A stretch of DNA of 64,000 nucleotides from Flavobacteriaceae bacterium PS02336 (GCA_029960065.1 JASCOF010000002.1:1-64000), one strand, 5' to 3'; counted from the stretch's first letter, positions 33,578 to 42,238 are shown. Program-made: numbers and translations. Notes: generated by a model from the letters alone, not told the origin.

Positions 33578-34135
33578 TCAAATTTTGCTTATCAGTTTCA
33601 ATGTTTTCAAGTCGTAAATTCCTATTTCGTTTTTGTCAGTCTTGTCCAACTTACCATTGTTGTTTGTGTCGTAATGCCCAGTAATTACAATAGTTCCACT
33701 ATCCTTATTAACCACCCAATTACGAACGAATAATTTACTGCCAGTTAATTGAGTTCGTTCTTTTCCGTCAACTGATAAAATAATTATTTGAGTTGGATCA
33801 TTCCAGTCAATTCCCTTCTTTTCGTCTAAGTCAATAGTTTGAGCAGATACAATTATTTGGTTAATTCCTAAATCGTCAATTTTAACTTGTTCTATTTTTT
33901 TTAAATATCCTTCATTCGGGAAATCAACTTGGGTTGTACTTCCATTTTTTGTATCTATAAACAAAAGATAGCGGTTTTTAAGTCCGTCTATTTTCCCCCA
34001 ATTTTCAATTGTCGCAATTACAAATGACGTTCCTTCAACTTCTGTCAATTTATTGAATTGAGTATGGTTGTATTTGTCTTGTCCATAAATGGTCAAGGTT
34101 GTTAAGGTCAAAAAGATAAATAAAAATTGTTTCAT
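33578..34135 (-). CDS. Exported protein with a calcium-site-like loop
   Basis: A 185-residue secreted protein with signal peptide (QFLFIFLTLTTLTIYGQ). It is largely beta-stranded. Near the C-terminus YDTNNNGKLDKTDKNEIGIY has the D-x-N-x-N-G-x-L-D-x-x-D pattern of EF-hand or dockerin-type calcium loops. No enzyme motif is seen. It forms a single-gene leftward unit between repeat copies 1 and 2. Confidence 0.65.
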   Translation of the reverse strand: MKQFLFIFLTLTTLTIYGQDKYNHTQFNKLTEVEGTSFVIATIENWGKIDGLKNRYLLFIDTKNGSTTQVDFPNEGYLKKIEQVKIDDLGINQIIVSAQTIDLDEKKGIDWNDPTQIIILSVDGKERTQLTGSKLFVRNWVVNKDSGTIVITGHYDTNNNGKLDKTDKNEIGIYDLKTLKLISKI

Positions 34136-34202
34136 TATTTCTAAGTGTTTTGTTTGATAAATCTTCCCTTAGTAAATATACAAAAAAGTCTTTTTTTAAC
34201 TA

Positions 34203-34258
34203 AAGCGACGTTCTTTTGCATCTTTTCCTGGTCGCAACCTAGAAAGAAAAGAAGTCCG
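34203..34258. repeat. Hairpin intergenic repeat, copy 2
   Basis: AAGCGACGTTCTTTTGCATC followed by TTTTCCTGGTCGCAACCTAG and AAAGAAAAGAAGTCCG; the two arms form an imperfect stem. It matches copy 3 at 34938-34998 in most positions. The surrounding gap 34136-34400 otherwise holds no supported gene. Confidence 0.65.
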
Positions 34259-34400
34259 TACCATAACCGCTCATTGGGATAATGTATATCACGTGAAATG
34301 AGTAGAGTACATTGAGTTCTACAGATTAGAAAAGAAACGCCTGTTGTGGTTATTTGAGAGAGGAATACAAACGAAATGAGTAACACACTTTTCAATAGAG

Positions 34401-34862
34401 TTAATTCCATATTATTTTTACTGCTGACATGATTTCTAGCTCAAGCCTGGTTTCAGATATTACCTTAAAACCATTTTTTTGATAGAATCCTATAGGTGAT
34501 TTATAATAATAGCCGTTGGATTTTTTATCAAGATCATGGTCAATTACCCAGCCATTTAGAGTATCTTCATCATCTTTTAGTTTATTTAGCATCATTGTCC
34601 CTATACCTTTACCATGTAATTTTCCAGAAATGATAATGGCAAACCATTTCTCATTTTCACGAATAAATGTAACTGCCCATCCCTCAATATTATTTTCATC
34701 GTTAAGTAGTAAGTAATGTGCTTTTTGAGTCAGGTTATCCAAATAGTTTTCAAAATCATCTACCGATTGGTAAACAAGTTTTTCAGGATACTCGTTATTC
34801 CATAATTCAAAAACTTGTTTTTTATCTTTTTTGCTTAATTCAGTTTGCTTAACAATCTTCAT
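34401..34862 (-). CDS. GNAT family N-acetyltransferase
   Basis: A 153-residue acetyltransferase. The acetyl-CoA binding segment is GKLHGKGIGTMMLNKLKDDE, and the C-terminal YKSPIGFYQKNGFKVISETR is typical of GNAT folds. It differs from the GNAT at 32860-33387 in length and sequence. It is a single-gene leftward unit between repeat copies 2 and 3. Substrate unknown. Confidence 0.85.
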   Translation of the reverse strand: MKIVKQTELSKKDKKQVFELWNNEYPEKLVYQSVDDFENYLDNLTQKAHYLLLNDENNIEGWAVTFIRENEKWFAIIISGKLHGKGIGTMMLNKLKDDEDTLNGWVIDHDLDKKSNGYYYKSPIGFYQKNGFKVISETRLELEIMSAVKIIWN

Positions 34863-34937
34863 TTTAGTAATTTTTAGGAATACGAATTTAAGAAAATAAC
34901 ATTCGCCATTGACACGAGTAAATTAAATCGATAACAA

Positions 34938-34998
34938 ATCAAGCGACGTTCTTTTGCTTCTTTTCTTTGGTCGCAATTTGGAAAGAAAAGAAGTTCGC
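34938..34998. repeat. Hairpin intergenic repeat, copy 3
   Basis: ATCAAGCGACGTTCTTTTGC is followed by a perfect 12-bp stem, CTTCTTTTCTTT (34957-34968) with AAAGAAAAGAAG (34982-34993), around a loop with GGTCGCAATT. From here to 35180 there is no gene; a further hairpin GCGAAAAG ... CTTTTCGC (about 35122-35165) lies near the end of the PRTRC block. Confidence 0.7.
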
Positions 34999-35180
34999 TA
35001 ACAACAACAAAAGGGATACTGAATATCCCGTGAAATGATGTCGCAACCTGTTTGGCGAAATGTTAGAAGTGGAATTTTTGGAACGGTACATTTTGACAAA
35101 GTGGTTGTACCGATTTTAAAATGCGAAAAGGCGGTTCCGACCAACGGAAGGATGCGTCTTTTCGCCGCCCGACTTTGCTG

Positions 35181-35987
35181 TCAGGCGACTTTTAAGGGTT
35201 GGGTTAGGAAGTTCTTCAGATTAAGAAAGAAACCTCTGTTTTCGGTCATTCCATAACGAAACATAGACCATAATAACGAACAACCCATTTGAGCCAATGT
35301 TGCATTGATATACAAATCCTGTTTTTCCAATGCTTCGGCTAAACTGCAACTTGGGGTATCGTCTATTTGTTCGGACTGTTTCAGCAGTTCGCCAAATTCA
35401 TCTGTAACCATTGGCAGGCTTGCTACCGTTTCGTACTTCTCGGAGTTGGGTTGTTTAATTTCTCCGATAGTAGATAGTATGACTTGTCCTGTCTGTTGGC
35501 TGTTACCAAAGTCTAACCAATACTTTGGTTCGTCACGATTGGCTCTGCGTTTGCTCATTGCTTTTAGCATTTCTGCAATGTCAAACCGTGCCTGTACATT
35601 GTCCACACAGGTAATGAAAATCGTTGCCTTTGCATTTTCGGGCAATCCACCGAAATTATTCCTTTCAAACTTTTGGGTTTCCGCTTTCCAATTCGTACCC
35701 ATAAACCGATTGACACGGTTTATCAATGCTACCGATTTGTACAAGCCTGTTTCACTTGGTGCAAATCGCTGTCTGCCCAAATTGGCTTCCGTGATAATAT
35801 CATCATCCCACAAACGCACCTGCAATCCTGCGTGTTCCAATTCTGTTAAACTGTGGCTCATTTCCATTAAAGCGGTCAGCACCTTTGAACCTGTGCCACC
35901 TGCACCAATCAAATTAACCTCAATCGGGTTAGTCGGGCTTATCAAATAGTTGTCCGTAAAATGAACGGCTGTTTTTACTGTTTCCAT
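35181..35987 (-). CDS. PRTRC system ThiF-family protein
   Basis: A 268-residue protein with an E1/ThiF-type nucleotide fold: NLIGAGGTGSKVLTALMEM at residues 25-43, the WDDDIITEANLGRQRF motif and FITCVDNVQARFDIAEML. This is the ThiF member of the PRTRC cassette (ParB-related, ThiF-related), found on plasmids and integrative elements. Adenylation of a protein or small molecule is expected from the fold, but the target is unknown. It is the last gene of a leftward operon and overlaps the start-side neighbour by one base. Confidence 0.9.
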   Translation of the reverse strand: METVKTAVHFTDNYLISPTNPIEVNLIGAGGTGSKVLTALMEMSHSLTELEHAGLQVRLWDDDIITEANLGRQRFAPSETGLYKSVALINRVNRFMGTNWKAETQKFERNNFGGLPENAKATIFITCVDNVQARFDIAEMLKAMSKRRANRDEPKYWLDFGNSQQTGQVILSTIGEIKQPNSEKYETVASLPMVTDEFGELLKQSEQIDDTPSCSLAEALEKQDLYINATLAQMGCSLLWSMFRYGMTENRGFFLNLKNFLTQPLKVA

Positions 35988-36721
35988 TACAATAGATTTT
36001 TAAGGGTTTTGTTATTTGGTTTCAATACTTCTTTTGGAAAAGGTTTATCTGTGTTTACTAGGTCTTTCCAAAGGCTTACACAATTGCCCTTTATCGGATT
36101 ATGTTTGCCTAACAAATGGCTGAAATAGGAATTGAAAAAATAATATTCCCAAGCCTGTATAAACTCTTCCACCGAAGCGGATTTTTTAATATCTACGCTT
36201 ACCGTTCCCATACAGACTTTGCCGTCTTCATAGATGTTGAAATAAGGCGTATGATACAATTTCGTTTTCTCGTTGGGTCTTCTATCACTTGAAAGGGCAA
36301 ACACGCTCAAACCGTTTTTACTAGCTTTCCAAAGCATGGGTGGTATTGGTGCTTTTCCGTTGGGTATGCCCAAACTTTCTACAAAATACAGTTGCCTTTG
36401 CTGTGCTTTGGTGTACCAAATGACTGCACCTTTATCCGCATTGGGGTTGATGTGCAAAATGTTGGTTGGCAAAATTCCGTTCGATTTCAAAAAGGCTTTG
36501 TTATTTTCCTGTTCGGTATTGAGTGCCTTTGCCAATACATTTGCTTCTTTTACCGTCAAAGGGTGGGCATTGATAGGATTACCGTTTTTGTCCATATCAA
36601 AATGCTCTACATATACATCGGTATTGCTTCCTTTGGTTTCATAGAATACCAAAGCCGATTTTGGGTGGTACAATGTGCCGAAGTCCTGTGTTATGTCGTT
36701 AATCGTTTCCATAATATCCAA
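35987..36721 (-). CDS. PRTRC system protein B
   Basis: A 244-residue protein beginning METINDITQDFGTLYHPKSA and containing GAVIWYTKAQQRQLYFVESL and PMLWKASKNGLSVFALSSDR, which fit PRTRC protein B. Function unknown. It is positioned directly before the ThiF gene and one base after the 36723-37877 gene; this tight order is that of the cassette. A start at 36721 or 36712 is possible. Confidence 0.85.
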   Translation of the reverse strand: MDIMETINDITQDFGTLYHPKSALVFYETKGSNTDVYVEHFDMDKNGNPINAHPLTVKEANVLAKALNTEQENNKAFLKSNGILPTNILHINPNADKGAVIWYTKAQQRQLYFVESLGIPNGKAPIPPMLWKASKNGLSVFALSSDRRPNEKTKLYHTPYFNIYEDGKVCMGTVSVDIKKSASVEEFIQAWEYYFFNSYFSHLLGKHNPIKGNCVSLWKDLVNTDKPFPKEVLKPNNKTLKNLL

Positions 36722-36722
36722 T

Positions 36723-37877
36723 TTATAAGGTGTGTAAAATGTCGCTTAATTTGTGCAGTAGTTCAAACAATCGGTTTTCAAAACAAAGGTTGTTGGCGGT
36801 TATATCCCTGCCGTCAAACTGCTTTTGGATAATGGGTTCTTCCATTTGTCCGTACTCCTGCATTTCGGTATTGACCGATTCTATAAGGGTTTCATTAAGC
36901 CAACCTTTGTGGTCAGCATAGAATGAAATATACTTTTCCATTCCGATAATGTTCTCCATATCTTCTTCCGATGCTTCTCCGTTGGGTTTCGCATTACGGA
37001 ATACATTTTCATTCGGATAGGTCTGATAAAGGGCAAAGGTTTCTTTTGCTACGTTTAAACAGTCGGTATCAAAATCATCTTTGACTTTAAAACTGTTGAT
37101 ACGCTGTTCAAATACAGTCAGATTAATGCGGTTATAAATCCGCTGTTCTATATAATTCCCGATGTATTCTGCTTGTTTGATTTCGGAAAGATATACTTCC
37201 GTTTCATCCGTATAATCGTCCTGTTCAACCCAATCGTTCATCATTTCGTACATCCAATACAGATAGCTTGCTTCTTGCCTGTAATACGGAATATCGGCTA
37301 TATGGTAGAGATAGGCACAAACGGATAACAATAAATGAGCGTTACCTTTTCGTTTGCGATTGTGCAACATTCGGTATAAGGAAGCAACGGGAATGTAAAA
37401 AAGTGTTGAGCCTGTATTGTAACGTTCTTCACTTACAAAGTAGGTTTTCTTGCTATCCTGTACCAAACGAATTTCTTCCCAATCCAAGACCTTTTGTTTC
37501 AATTTTTCTTCCATATCCGACATTGCCAAAGCCATATTGTAAGGATATGGAAATTGTTTACTCTGCATCGGTTCAATTTGGTAATGCTCGGCAAGTTTGG
37601 AAAGGGACTGAAAAAAATCCCTTTCCGTTTTATCTGATTTCCTACAAGCCTGTATGGTTTTCGTTTCTTTCAGTTTAGGCAGAAACGTACTCTTTAGAAA
37701 ACCATTGGCAACATGGCTGTCGGTACTGATTTGCGTTTGTCTTTCCGCACTTCGTTTGTATCCTTTGGCTTTTGCATCCAATTGGCGAACTCGTTTAATT
37801 GGCGGTGCAATTGCCGTTGTCTTTGCTGTTCGGGTATTGTGATAGTTCCCGATATGATATGTTTGTGCATAGTTCAT
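36723..37877 (-). CDS. PRTRC-associated protein of unknown function
   Basis: A 384-residue soluble protein. The N-terminal 70 residues are basic and low in structure; the rest is predicted helical (FPYPYNMALAMSDMEEKLKQ, YRMLHNRKRKGNAHLLLSVC). No recognised catalytic motif. It lies between PRTRC C and PRTRC B genes in the same leftward operon and so probably belongs to the cassette in Bacteroidota. Name of family not known to me. Confidence 0.7.
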   Translation of the reverse strand: MNYAQTYHIGNYHNTRTAKTTAIAPPIKRVRQLDAKAKGYKRSAERQTQISTDSHVANGFLKSTFLPKLKETKTIQACRKSDKTERDFFQSLSKLAEHYQIEPMQSKQFPYPYNMALAMSDMEEKLKQKVLDWEEIRLVQDSKKTYFVSEERYNTGSTLFYIPVASLYRMLHNRKRKGNAHLLLSVCAYLYHIADIPYYRQEASYLYWMYEMMNDWVEQDDYTDETEVYLSEIKQAEYIGNYIEQRIYNRINLTVFEQRINSFKVKDDFDTDCLNVAKETFALYQTYPNENVFRNAKPNGEASEEDMENIIGMEKYISFYADHKGWLNETLIESVNTEMQEYGQMEEPIIQKQFDGRDITANNLCFENRLFELLHKLSDILHTL

Positions 37878-37894
37878 TACTTTAAATATTTGGT

Positions 37895-38113
37895 TTAACC
37901 TTTCGTTCCCATTACGCTCTCAAATTTGTATTCTACTGCATCATCTTTTATCTGCGGTGCAGATGCTTTTGCCGTTGTGAGTATCGGGTACATATTGGCG
38001 TAAAAATTCATTACGGCTTCCACGCTCCAACGTGGTTCGGGGTCGGTCAGTCTGATGTCCTGTCCTTTATCTTTGAGTATAAACACTCGTTCTAATTGCG
38101 TTGCTAATAACAT
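37895..38113 (-). CDS. PRTRC system protein C
   Basis: A 72-residue protein starting MLLATQLERVFILKDKGQDI with SVEAVMNFYANMYPILTTAK, matching PRTRC protein C, a small ThiS/ubiquitin-like-sized partner often encoded with the ThiF gene. Such a pair could form an E1-like conjugation or sulphur-transfer couple; this is inference. Start 38113 is preferred; three more codons are available upstream at 38122. Confidence 0.82.
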   Translation of the reverse strand: MLLATQLERVFILKDKGQDIRLTDPEPRWSVEAVMNFYANMYPILTTAKASAPQIKDDAVEYKFESVMGTKG

Positions 38114-38130
38114 AATGCTCATTTTTATTG

Positions 38131-38772
38131 TTAATACGCTGTTTCTTCTTCGCCTGTTTCATCTATGGGATAATCGGCTGTAACTTTTTCCGTTTTTGGC
38201 GGTTCGGGTGTGGTTTCTTCCTCTTGGCTCGGTTCGGGTTGCGGTTCTTCCGCTTCTCCGAAAAGGCTTGGTGTAGCGAATTTTGCAGACAATGCCGTTT
38301 TGCGTTTGCGTATCTCGTCCGCTTTTTCGGGAAACTCGGTTATGTCGGGAACTTTTATCCACGCTTCACGGAATTTGCCCTCTTTTTCGAGTTCGTCAGC
38401 CTTTGCCATTCCATCTTTAAACTTCTTGTCTTTGGCTTCTTTTTCCTTTTTGGCTTTCTCGGTTTTTTCTTTCTCCATTGCCGATTGCTTTTTGACTTCT
38501 TCCATTTGTTTTAGGAATTTTTCCATATCCACCATTACGCCCGAAACGGTTTTGATAGGTGCTTGTATCTGATTGAAAAATTCCTCGTCAAACTCTTGGG
38601 GAGTGGCATTAAATGTCAATGGGGGAATGAGGTTTTTGGCGTTATCTCCGCATTGTTCGTTGTTGAGTAAAACCGATACGATTAAGTTATTTTCTGCTCC
38701 TTTGGAAATGTTCAGTTGCAATACTCCTGTAAAGTCCAAAGCTTGTATCTGATTGAAAAAATTGGTATTCAT
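38131..38772 (-). CDS. PRTRC system protein E
   Basis: A 213-residue protein. The N-terminal domain MNTNFFNQIQALDFTGVLQL to LIPPLTFNATPQEFDEEFFN is typical of PRTRC protein E; then follows a lysine- and glutamate-rich coiled coil (EVKKQSAMEKEKTEKAKKEK) and an acidic proline-rich tail. It is encoded in the same leftward operon 18 bases before PRTRC C. Function unknown. Confidence 0.82.
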   Translation of the reverse strand: MNTNFFNQIQALDFTGVLQLNISKGAENNLIVSVLLNNEQCGDNAKNLIPPLTFNATPQEFDEEFFNQIQAPIKTVSGVMVDMEKFLKQMEEVKKQSAMEKEKTEKAKKEKEAKDKKFKDGMAKADELEKEGKFREAWIKVPDITEFPEKADEIRKRKTALSAKFATPSLFGEAEEPQPEPSQEEETTPEPPKTEKVTADYPIDETGEEETAY

Positions 38773-38784
38773 CGTTCTGAAATT

Positions 38785-38979
38785 TTAATTGTTATCTGTT
38801 CGTTTTTTGATTGCTGTGAGTTTCTCGTGTATATCTGTCCAATAGGCTTTTTGCCTTTTGTCGAACTCGGAAAAACTTTTATCCTCGTGGCTGTATCCTG
38901 TATTGCGTTTTGCTATTTTGATAGCTTCCTTTAGGTTGGTTACTTCAATTTCGCAACCGTTCAAATCCGTTATTTTCAT
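38785..38979 (-). CDS. Small PRTRC-block protein
   Basis: A 64-residue soluble protein beginning MKITDLNGCEIEVTNLKEAI. No known motif. It overlaps the preceding leftward gene (38976-39419) by 4 bases and precedes PRTRC E by 12 bases, so it is translated as part of the operon. Probably real because of this spacing. Confidence 0.65.
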   Translation of the reverse strand: MKITDLNGCEIEVTNLKEAIKIAKRNTGYSHEDKSFSEFDKRQKAYWTDIHEKLTAIKKRTDNN

Positions 38980-39419
38980 AACTGCTCAAGTATTGGGGTT
39001 AATGGAAATTCCTCTGTCCAAAATTCTTCGCTCGTGTGCTTTCCGTAAGCCTTGTACATCGCTGTTCCTGTTTTGTACATTACAAGCCTGTAACAGTCCA
39101 AGCGATTTTCGGGTACGGAAAGGGTTTCCAATTCTTCTTTATCCACTTCCACGAATACCATAGGCTTATTTTCAAGCCATTTGTATAAATCGGGATTGTC
39201 GTCTTCGTCAGCCGTATAAAAATCTACTGCCGTATCGTAATAGTTCAGTGATTGTAAGAAATAATCTTCTGCAAATGGCTTAACCATTTCAAGCCGTTTT
39301 GCCTGTTCCTTTTTCCAATCTTCGGTAATGTGGACAATGGCAAAATTGCAATTGTCCCATTCGCTGTTAGTACCTGCTTTGAGTAGTACGTATTCTGTTG
39401 GTTTATCTGATAGTTTCAT
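38976..39419 (-). CDS. Unknown protein of the PRTRC block
   Basis: A 147-residue acidic soluble protein (YVLLKAGTNSEWDNCNFAIV at the start, WTEEFPLTPILEQL at the end). I do not recognise the family. It overlaps the next gene by 4 bases. Such small proteins are usual in the accessory replication and anti-defence blocks of Bacteroidota integrative elements. Confidence 0.65.
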   Translation of the reverse strand: MKLSDKPTEYVLLKAGTNSEWDNCNFAIVHITEDWKKEQAKRLEMVKPFAEDYFLQSLNYYDTAVDFYTADEDDNPDLYKWLENKPMVFVEVDKEELETLSVPENRLDCYRLVMYKTGTAMYKAYGKHTSEEFWTEEFPLTPILEQL

Positions 39420-39438
39420 TTTTGATTGCTTTAAATTG

Positions 39439-39777
39439 TTACTTACTGATTTCTGCTATCTGGTCAATCCTGCCATAAACAATAGTTCTAAGGCTTGTTT
39501 TGTCGGGGGCGTTGTATTCTGCCCAACTGCCGTACTGCTTTACCACATAGGTTTTTAATACATCTTCAAACCCGAAGCGATAACCCTGCAAGGGAACGGC
39601 TCGTTTGAAGAAAGCATTTCGGTTTACGGCTTCTGCAAGCCAGTTCTTTTCGGCTCGGTTCATCTTTTCGCCTTTGTTGAGTTTTTCCCTTAACAGATAG
39701 ACCTTTGCATTTTGCAGGGTTTTCAGTTCGGGTACATCGTGGCGGACAAACTTTGTGGCTATTACTTTTGTTTCCAT
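39439..39777 (-). CDS. Unknown basic protein of the PRTRC block
   Basis: A 112-residue basic protein: VIATKFVRHDVPELKTLQNA, then REKLNKGEKMNRAEKNWLAE and GYRFGFEDVLKTYVVKQYGS. No recognised domain. It is encoded leftward 11 bases after the YubB-like gene and 19 before the next gene, consistent with a long operon. Confidence 0.62.
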   Translation of the reverse strand: METKVIATKFVRHDVPELKTLQNAKVYLLREKLNKGEKMNRAEKNWLAEAVNRNAFFKRAVPLQGYRFGFEDVLKTYVVKQYGSWAEYNAPDKTSLRTIVYGRIDQIAEISK

Positions 39778-39788
39778 TGTGTTTGCTT

Positions 39789-40271
39789 TTAAGATTGATA
39801 AATGGCGATTTTCCGTTCCAATAGGGTTTCCAATATCTCGTAATCGCTTTCGTATTCTTCGCCCTCAAAATGGTAGGTGTCCGTTTCTTCATCGAACTCG
39901 TATTGCTCAAATTCTTCTTCGTCCAAATAAATATCTGTGAGTAGCTTGTCAGAAAAGATTGCCCTGCCACATATACAGTTACCCATTTCCTCATAGTCCT
40001 GTGTGAAACTCACGTTATAGTGTTCTGCTATCGCTTGTACTACCTCAATATTGGGCGACCATTTTGTTTCGTACTGAAATATGCCTGTAACATCATCGTC
40101 TTGATAGATGTCGAAGAAATAGCCACCGTTACTGTCCTCTACAAAGTCGGGCAGTTGTCCGCAATTTTCTTCCTGTTGTTTTTCAGCCATTGATTTGAAT
40201 AGCTGTTGTATCTGTTCGATTGCTTCGGGTTCTCCCTCGAAAACAACCGTATTGCTACACCAATTTGCCAT
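39789..40271 (-). CDS. YubB/DUF1281-like protein
   Basis: A 160-residue acidic protein starting MANWCSNTVVFEGEPEAIEQ, a start shared by the YubB ferredoxin-like (DUF1281) group found on plasmids. The C-terminus is strongly acidic (YLDEEEFEQYEFDEETDTYH), which could mimic DNA as antirestriction proteins do, but no direct evidence exists. Part of the leftward block. Confidence 0.7.
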   Translation of the reverse strand: MANWCSNTVVFEGEPEAIEQIQQLFKSMAEKQQEENCGQLPDFVEDSNGGYFFDIYQDDDVTGIFQYETKWSPNIEVVQAIAEHYNVSFTQDYEEMGNCICGRAIFSDKLLTDIYLDEEEFEQYEFDEETDTYHFEGEEYESDYEILETLLERKIAIYQS

Positions 40272-40291
40272 AATTGTATATTGTTTAAGGG

Positions 40292-40675
40292 TTATGAATG
40301 TGATTTTTCAGCGGTGTAAATGCCATTTACATAGTAGCCGAATGACTGCTCCCAAAGGCGTATTAAACCGTCCGTGTCTATGTAGAAATACTCCGTACGA
40401 TTGCAGTAGATAATATGTACTGTTTCGTCCTTGTGCTTCTTTTCAAGGCTCTTGCCTTTAGCCAATTCTTTTGCTTCCTCTATGTTTTTTGCTTTCATAT
40501 CCTGCTGTTTTGTATCGTTATCAATCTTCACTATATCCACAATGGCACATTCGGGACAACCCTCTGTGGTTGTTATCTGCTGTATAGCTCCCTGCTTTCC
40601 ACTTAATGAAAATACCCTTAGCATTGTCGTACCTGTGTCGTGCTTCAGCGTTGCTTCATATATCTCTATTGTCAT
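40292..40675 (-). CDS. Unknown protein of the PRTRC block
   Basis: A 127-residue soluble protein (MTIEIYEATLKHDTGTTMLR) with two cysteines in GCPECAIVD. No family recognised. It lies between the DUF932 and YubB-like genes on the same strand. Confidence 0.62.
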   Translation of the reverse strand: MTIEIYEATLKHDTGTTMLRVFSLSGKQGAIQQITTTEGCPECAIVDIVKIDNDTKQQDMKAKNIEEAKELAKGKSLEKKHKDETVHIIYCNRTEYFYIDTDGLIRLWEQSFGYYVNGIYTAEKSHS

Positions 40676-40691
40676 GGCTGTTGTTTATAGT

Positions 40692-40719
40692 AGGCTACCA
40701 CCGTTTAAGGCGGTAGCCT
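40692..40719 (-). terminator. Hairpin after the DUF932 gene
   Basis: AGGCTACCACC and GGCGGTAGCCT form an 11-bp stem with one mismatch and a GTTTAA loop, 9 bases after the DUF932 stop on the minus strand. The T-run is weak, so partial termination or a processing site is likely. Confidence 0.5.
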
Positions 40720-40727
40720 GTGATTAT

Positions 40728-41801
40728 TTAATTAAGGTTTAGGATTTCCACACCGTCCAAAGCAAATGAGGTACACAATTCAAATGCTTTCTGCGATTTC
40801 AGTTGGGCAGTACCACCGAGTACAATACTTTGTAGCTTGGCTTCATCATTCTTGTAATTCCTTACATTCTGATAGTAGCCTGTCACAGCGTTATACGCTC
40901 CGAACAATGTGCCTTTAGTTGTGTCCATTTGTTGGGTATCGCTCATCATCGCATAGCTGAAAGCATCATCAACTACATTTTTGAATACGGTGGAAACTTC
41001 ATCTTCAGCACCTTTTTTGAGTAGGTCAAGCGTTTCCTTGTTTGGGCAAAGTGCCAATTGGATTAACTTTCTTACTTCTCGGTCTGTAACTTTTACCTTT
41101 GTCCACTCATTGAATATGCCCTCTAATTGGTTGCTCAATGTGTTAGCCAATCCCATAATCTTGTGAGCGTTCTCGATACGTTGTTTTGCTCCCGAAGTGT
41201 GTTTGATACGGACTACATTGGTCATACTGCGTAATGAGGCATTCAGCGTATTTTGGCATACAATCCTAATGGGAGTAAAAGCGGCTGTAATACTGCCCGA
41301 ACCATCGTGCGAAGTGGTTAGGAAAATATACTTCTCGGTTACATCATCGCCATTTCCTACTCGGATATAGTCGGGGAGTTTGGCTGTAATAAAAATCCGT
41401 TCTCCGTTGCCCAATGCTCCTGCGGTTTCGTATAGAATACCCTCGCCACCTCCTACAATAGCATCAAAGAAATTAAAGGCTTCACGGTTTTGTACAATGT
41501 GGTAATCCTTACCGACCACGCCCAATACTGTATTGTTATCGGTGCGTATGTTGGCGAAATAGTTAGGTACTTCCAATTCGCTACTGCCTATCTCTATACC
41601 GTTGGCGGTTTCGATAATACCCGAACCTTTGGTAAACAGTGGGGATTTAACCACCTCATAATCTAATCCTGCGTGTCGGATAGCTTCTTCGCTCGTTGGG
41701 TATTGTTCGACAATCTGCCCCAAACCGTGCCACGCTTTTTGCTGTACTGAAAAGAAACTGTGCTTTCCTGTTCTCTCGTTGAAATGAATGTTATGTGCCA
41801 T
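40728..41801 (-). CDS. DUF932 plasmid-type protein
   Basis: A 357-residue protein of the phage/plasmid-like DUF932 family: it starts MAHNIHFNERTGKHSFFSVQ and contains KAWHGLGQIVEQYPTSEEAI, FLTTSHDGSGSITAAFTPIR and a C-terminal FGAYNAVTGYYQNVRNYKND. Family function is unknown, but members accompany replication and SSB genes on plasmids and integrative elements. First large gene after ssb in the leftward block. Confidence 0.87.
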   Translation of the reverse strand: MAHNIHFNERTGKHSFFSVQQKAWHGLGQIVEQYPTSEEAIRHAGLDYEVVKSPLFTKGSGIIETANGIEIGSSELEVPNYFANIRTDNNTVLGVVGKDYHIVQNREAFNFFDAIVGGGEGILYETAGALGNGERIFITAKLPDYIRVGNGDDVTEKYIFLTTSHDGSGSITAAFTPIRIVCQNTLNASLRSMTNVVRIKHTSGAKQRIENAHKIMGLANTLSNQLEGIFNEWTKVKVTDREVRKLIQLALCPNKETLDLLKKGAEDEVSTVFKNVVDDAFSYAMMSDTQQMDTTKGTLFGAYNAVTGYYQNVRNYKNDEAKLQSIVLGGTAQLKSQKAFELCTSFALDGVEILNLN

Positions 41802-41845
41802 TTTGATAAAATTTTGAAGTTTGAAAAATGATTAAATGATTGTTG

Positions 41846-42238
41846 TTAGAATGGTAGGTCGTCTTCTGTGCCTTTCCCTGCTGTACTGTTGCTTCCTGTT
41901 TGTACAGTAGCTTGTACGGTTTCGGTTCTCTTACTACCTCCATACAGTTTGATGTTTGAGGTATGGAAATTCAGTCCTGCTCTCGGCTGTCCGTCATTGC
42001 CTGTCCACGCTCTTGTGCTTACTCGTCCTGTGAGTTCTACCAAAGTGCCTTTTGTGAGTAGGGTGGCTACCTTTGCAGAAATCCAATAAGAGCAGTCGAA
42101 ATAGGTGGTTTGCTCAATGCGTTCGCCCTGCTTGTTTTTGTAGCTGTCGTTGGTTGCTACTGAAAAGTTTACTACTTGTTTGTCTTGTGACGTTGTGCGT
42201 ACTTCCGCATCTCTCGTCAATCGTCCGATGATGTTCAT
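41846..42238 (-). CDS. ssb: Single-stranded DNA-binding protein
   Basis: A 130-residue OB-fold SSB: MNIIGRLTRDAEVRTTSQDK, the central YFDCSYWISAKVATLLTKGT and the DNA-facing VELTGRVSTRAW. The acidic tip DDLPF at the C-terminus is the usual partner-binding end. It is the element copy rather than the housekeeping SSB, judging from its place in the PRTRC block. ATG 42238 is the family start; a 49-codon in-frame extension exists but has no SSB sequence. Confidence 0.9.
   Translation of the reverse strand: MNIIGRLTRDAEVRTTSQDKQVVNFSVATNDSYKNKQGERIEQTTYFDCSYWISAKVATLLTKGTLVELTGRVSTRAWTGNDGQPRAGLNFHTSNIKLYGGSKRTETVQATVQTGSNSTAGKGTEDDLPF

Noticed and set aside
34141..34410. Leftward 89-codon open frame
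   Set aside because: It runs through hairpin repeat copy 2 and has no domain or coding character; it is better explained as intergenic repeat.
35035..35256. Rightward 73-codon frame before the PRTRC block
   Set aside because: It overlaps the end of the ThiF gene on the other strand and has a composition unlike a real protein.
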